Source of the DNA: Apostichopus japonicus | Lineage: Eukaryota > Echinodermata > Holothuroidea > Aspidochirotida > Stichopodidae | Direction: 5' to 3' | Assembly (NCBI RefSeq): GCF_037975245.1 | Contig: NC_092577.1 | Location: forward strand, 27,751,898-27,815,897 | Length of the DNA stretch: 64,000 bases | Part shown: in pieces, positions 62,441 through 64,000 of the stretch | Layout: each line of letters starts with the position of its first letter | Numbering within the stretch: the stretch's first letter is position 1 | Position numbers and translations under genes: made by a program | Notes under the pieces: model-generated | Told to the model about the DNA's origin: nothing | What the model saw: only the letters and a program-made list of their open reading frames with translations | Databases searched by the model: none

Positions 62441-63215
62441 TACACAGAACCAGGTAGGTATTAATGATACACAGATACTCAGCTTATCATTAATGATACA
62501 CAGATAGGGGTAAATATTAGAGATACATGTACAAAGGCATTGTTAACATTAACGATACACTGGATTGCTAATATTAATGTTAAACAGAATAAGGCAAATA
62601 TTAATCATACATAGACAGGGGTAAAATTGGTGATAGATAGGAAGGGGTTAATATTAATGACATAAAGACTAATGATAGATCCACTAACCTTGCTACATTA
62701 TAATGATATACATACTCGGGAAAATATCAATGATATACAGACAATAGTAAATATTGATGATACACATGATAAGTTAATTATTAATGATAGACAGACTAGG
62801 ATTTAATATCAATGATATACAGACTATGGTAAATATTGAGGCAACACAGGATAAGGTAATGATTAATGATAAACAGACTAGGATTTAATATCAATGATAA
62901 ACAGAGTCGGGTAAATATTGATGATACACGGGATAATACAATTAATAATGATGGACAGACTAGAACTTTATAACATTGTTATACAGGCATTAATGATACA
63001 GCATGGGGTAAAATATATGGTATCCATACCTAAGTTGATGTTAAAGACACATTTACTATAAATAGTAATGACAACTTAACTTGTGTAAATATGAACAATA
63101 TAGACTCAGGTAATTAGTTATGATATATGGACTAGAGCAAATATTGATGATATACAGACTAGAATATGTATTAATAATTCAGTATGGGTAAATATTGGTG
63201 ATACATATATATATA
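62440..63215. repeat. Degenerate minisatellite of AATGATACACAGA-type units
   Basis: About twenty imperfect units of roughly 30-40 bp built on TTAATGATACACAGACTAGG followed by GTAAATA. No unit is coding. Confidence 0.8.
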
Positions 63216-64000
63216 CATTAATATTTGTAAGCCTAGCCTAAGTAAGGGCTCGAAATAGCCGGAAACTAGGCTTTATTATCATCAGTAAACAAATTTGCGT
63301 GCACTTTTGCATTAAAACAGTACACAAATTGCCCAGCTTGCGGATTGCTCATATGTGAACACATGCTTTTAGAAAATCATTACTCGAGATAGGAATACAC
63401 TAGAGAGCTTCCCATAGCTTTATTTTGCACATAAGACAGCCTGCATCAATAAACAACCTTTTTCCGAGGGGGTCACATGGACTTTTTTTTTTTTGTCTTC
63501 AAAGATTTGTTTACATTCAAAAACCGGTCGGTTTTGACCTTTTTCTTAAAAAAAATGTGAGAACAGTGAAAACCTTTAATCAACTAACCCTTTCGACTAC
63601 AACTAGCTAAGACATACAAGGACTCAAATCAGGAGCCTCACAGGCATATGTAGAGAGGTGGCTCTGTATTTGGGGAAAATATGTCAAAAATAACGTTTTT
63701 CGGTCTATGTTAGGGCCAAAAAACGGTCAAATTTCCGAATATATTTCTCCCGAATGCCTCACCCTACAGAAAAGATTTTTAGCTCACCAGAAGCGCCACA
63801 CTGAACGCAAAGCTACATAAAAACAATTTAGCAATAGCGCCTCCACATTGTAAGTAATCCTTAGCAATTCAACTCGAGCATTTTTATGGAATAGAATTTC
63901 GGTCAACCACAGTTGAAACGCTTCGTGTAGTTAGGGTCAACGCTATCACTCACGTAATTGAAACGGTAACTATTTACAGGGGCGTCAATCCGATTTGAAA
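63216..64000. other. Unannotated AT-rich stretch
   Basis: A poly-T run near 63483 and short open frames only. I see no gene. Confidence 0.5.

Overview
The window is AT-rich, intron-rich animal DNA crowded with transposons and microsatellites. The mobile elements (a Ty3/gypsy element, TTF-finger/hAT transposons, RTE-like and CR1/L2-like LINE fragments, tRNA-derived SINEs) and one spliced host-gene fragment fit a marine invertebrate, perhaps an echinoderm or other invertebrate deuterostome. That placement is inference. Nothing looks bacterial: no operons, no CRISPR. Most long open frames in the non-transposon DNA are translated microsatellites.

Layout. 0-6 kb: a long-TIR DNA element, a decayed hAT-type end, an (ATC)n array, palindromic TAGTCA repeats, a tRNA-like SINE head and degenerate repeats. 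6.07-11.02 kb: the 3' part of a spliced minus-strand host gene (four exons with consistent phases) with LINE remnants in its introns. 12.13-21.46 kb: one complete, apparently young Ty3/gypsy element on the minus strand, with two 2,006-bp LTRs, intact gag and intact pol. 22.9-61.4 kb: what I read as one large micro-exon gene, described next. 61.4-64 kb: non-coding DNA with a degenerate minisatellite.

The micro-exon gene is the main observation. A signal-peptide exon (ATG at 22886) is followed by a long series of candidate exons of 6-30 nt. Each sits between a 3' splice acceptor and a close 5' donor, and nearly all have lengths divisible by 3 and phase 1-1 boundaries, so any could be skipped without a frameshift. 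The series ends in a terminal exon with an in-phase stop at 61382. The introns are themselves tandemly duplicated, so the locus seems to have grown by copying intron units that each carry a 2-4 residue exon. The predicted product is a short secreted peptide, Cys-containing at its front and potentially very variable through splicing.

Two nearly identical 6.4-kb hAT transposons in opposite orientation (34101-40505 and 46059-52459) lie inside this gene. The 5.55-kb segment between them carries seven of the microexons on the wrong strand. The 8-bp target duplication of one hAT insertion is split across the two copies, and flipping the middle segment back restores both the duplication and a collinear exon array. 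So either an inversion between the hAT copies has occurred, or the assembly has been flipped there.
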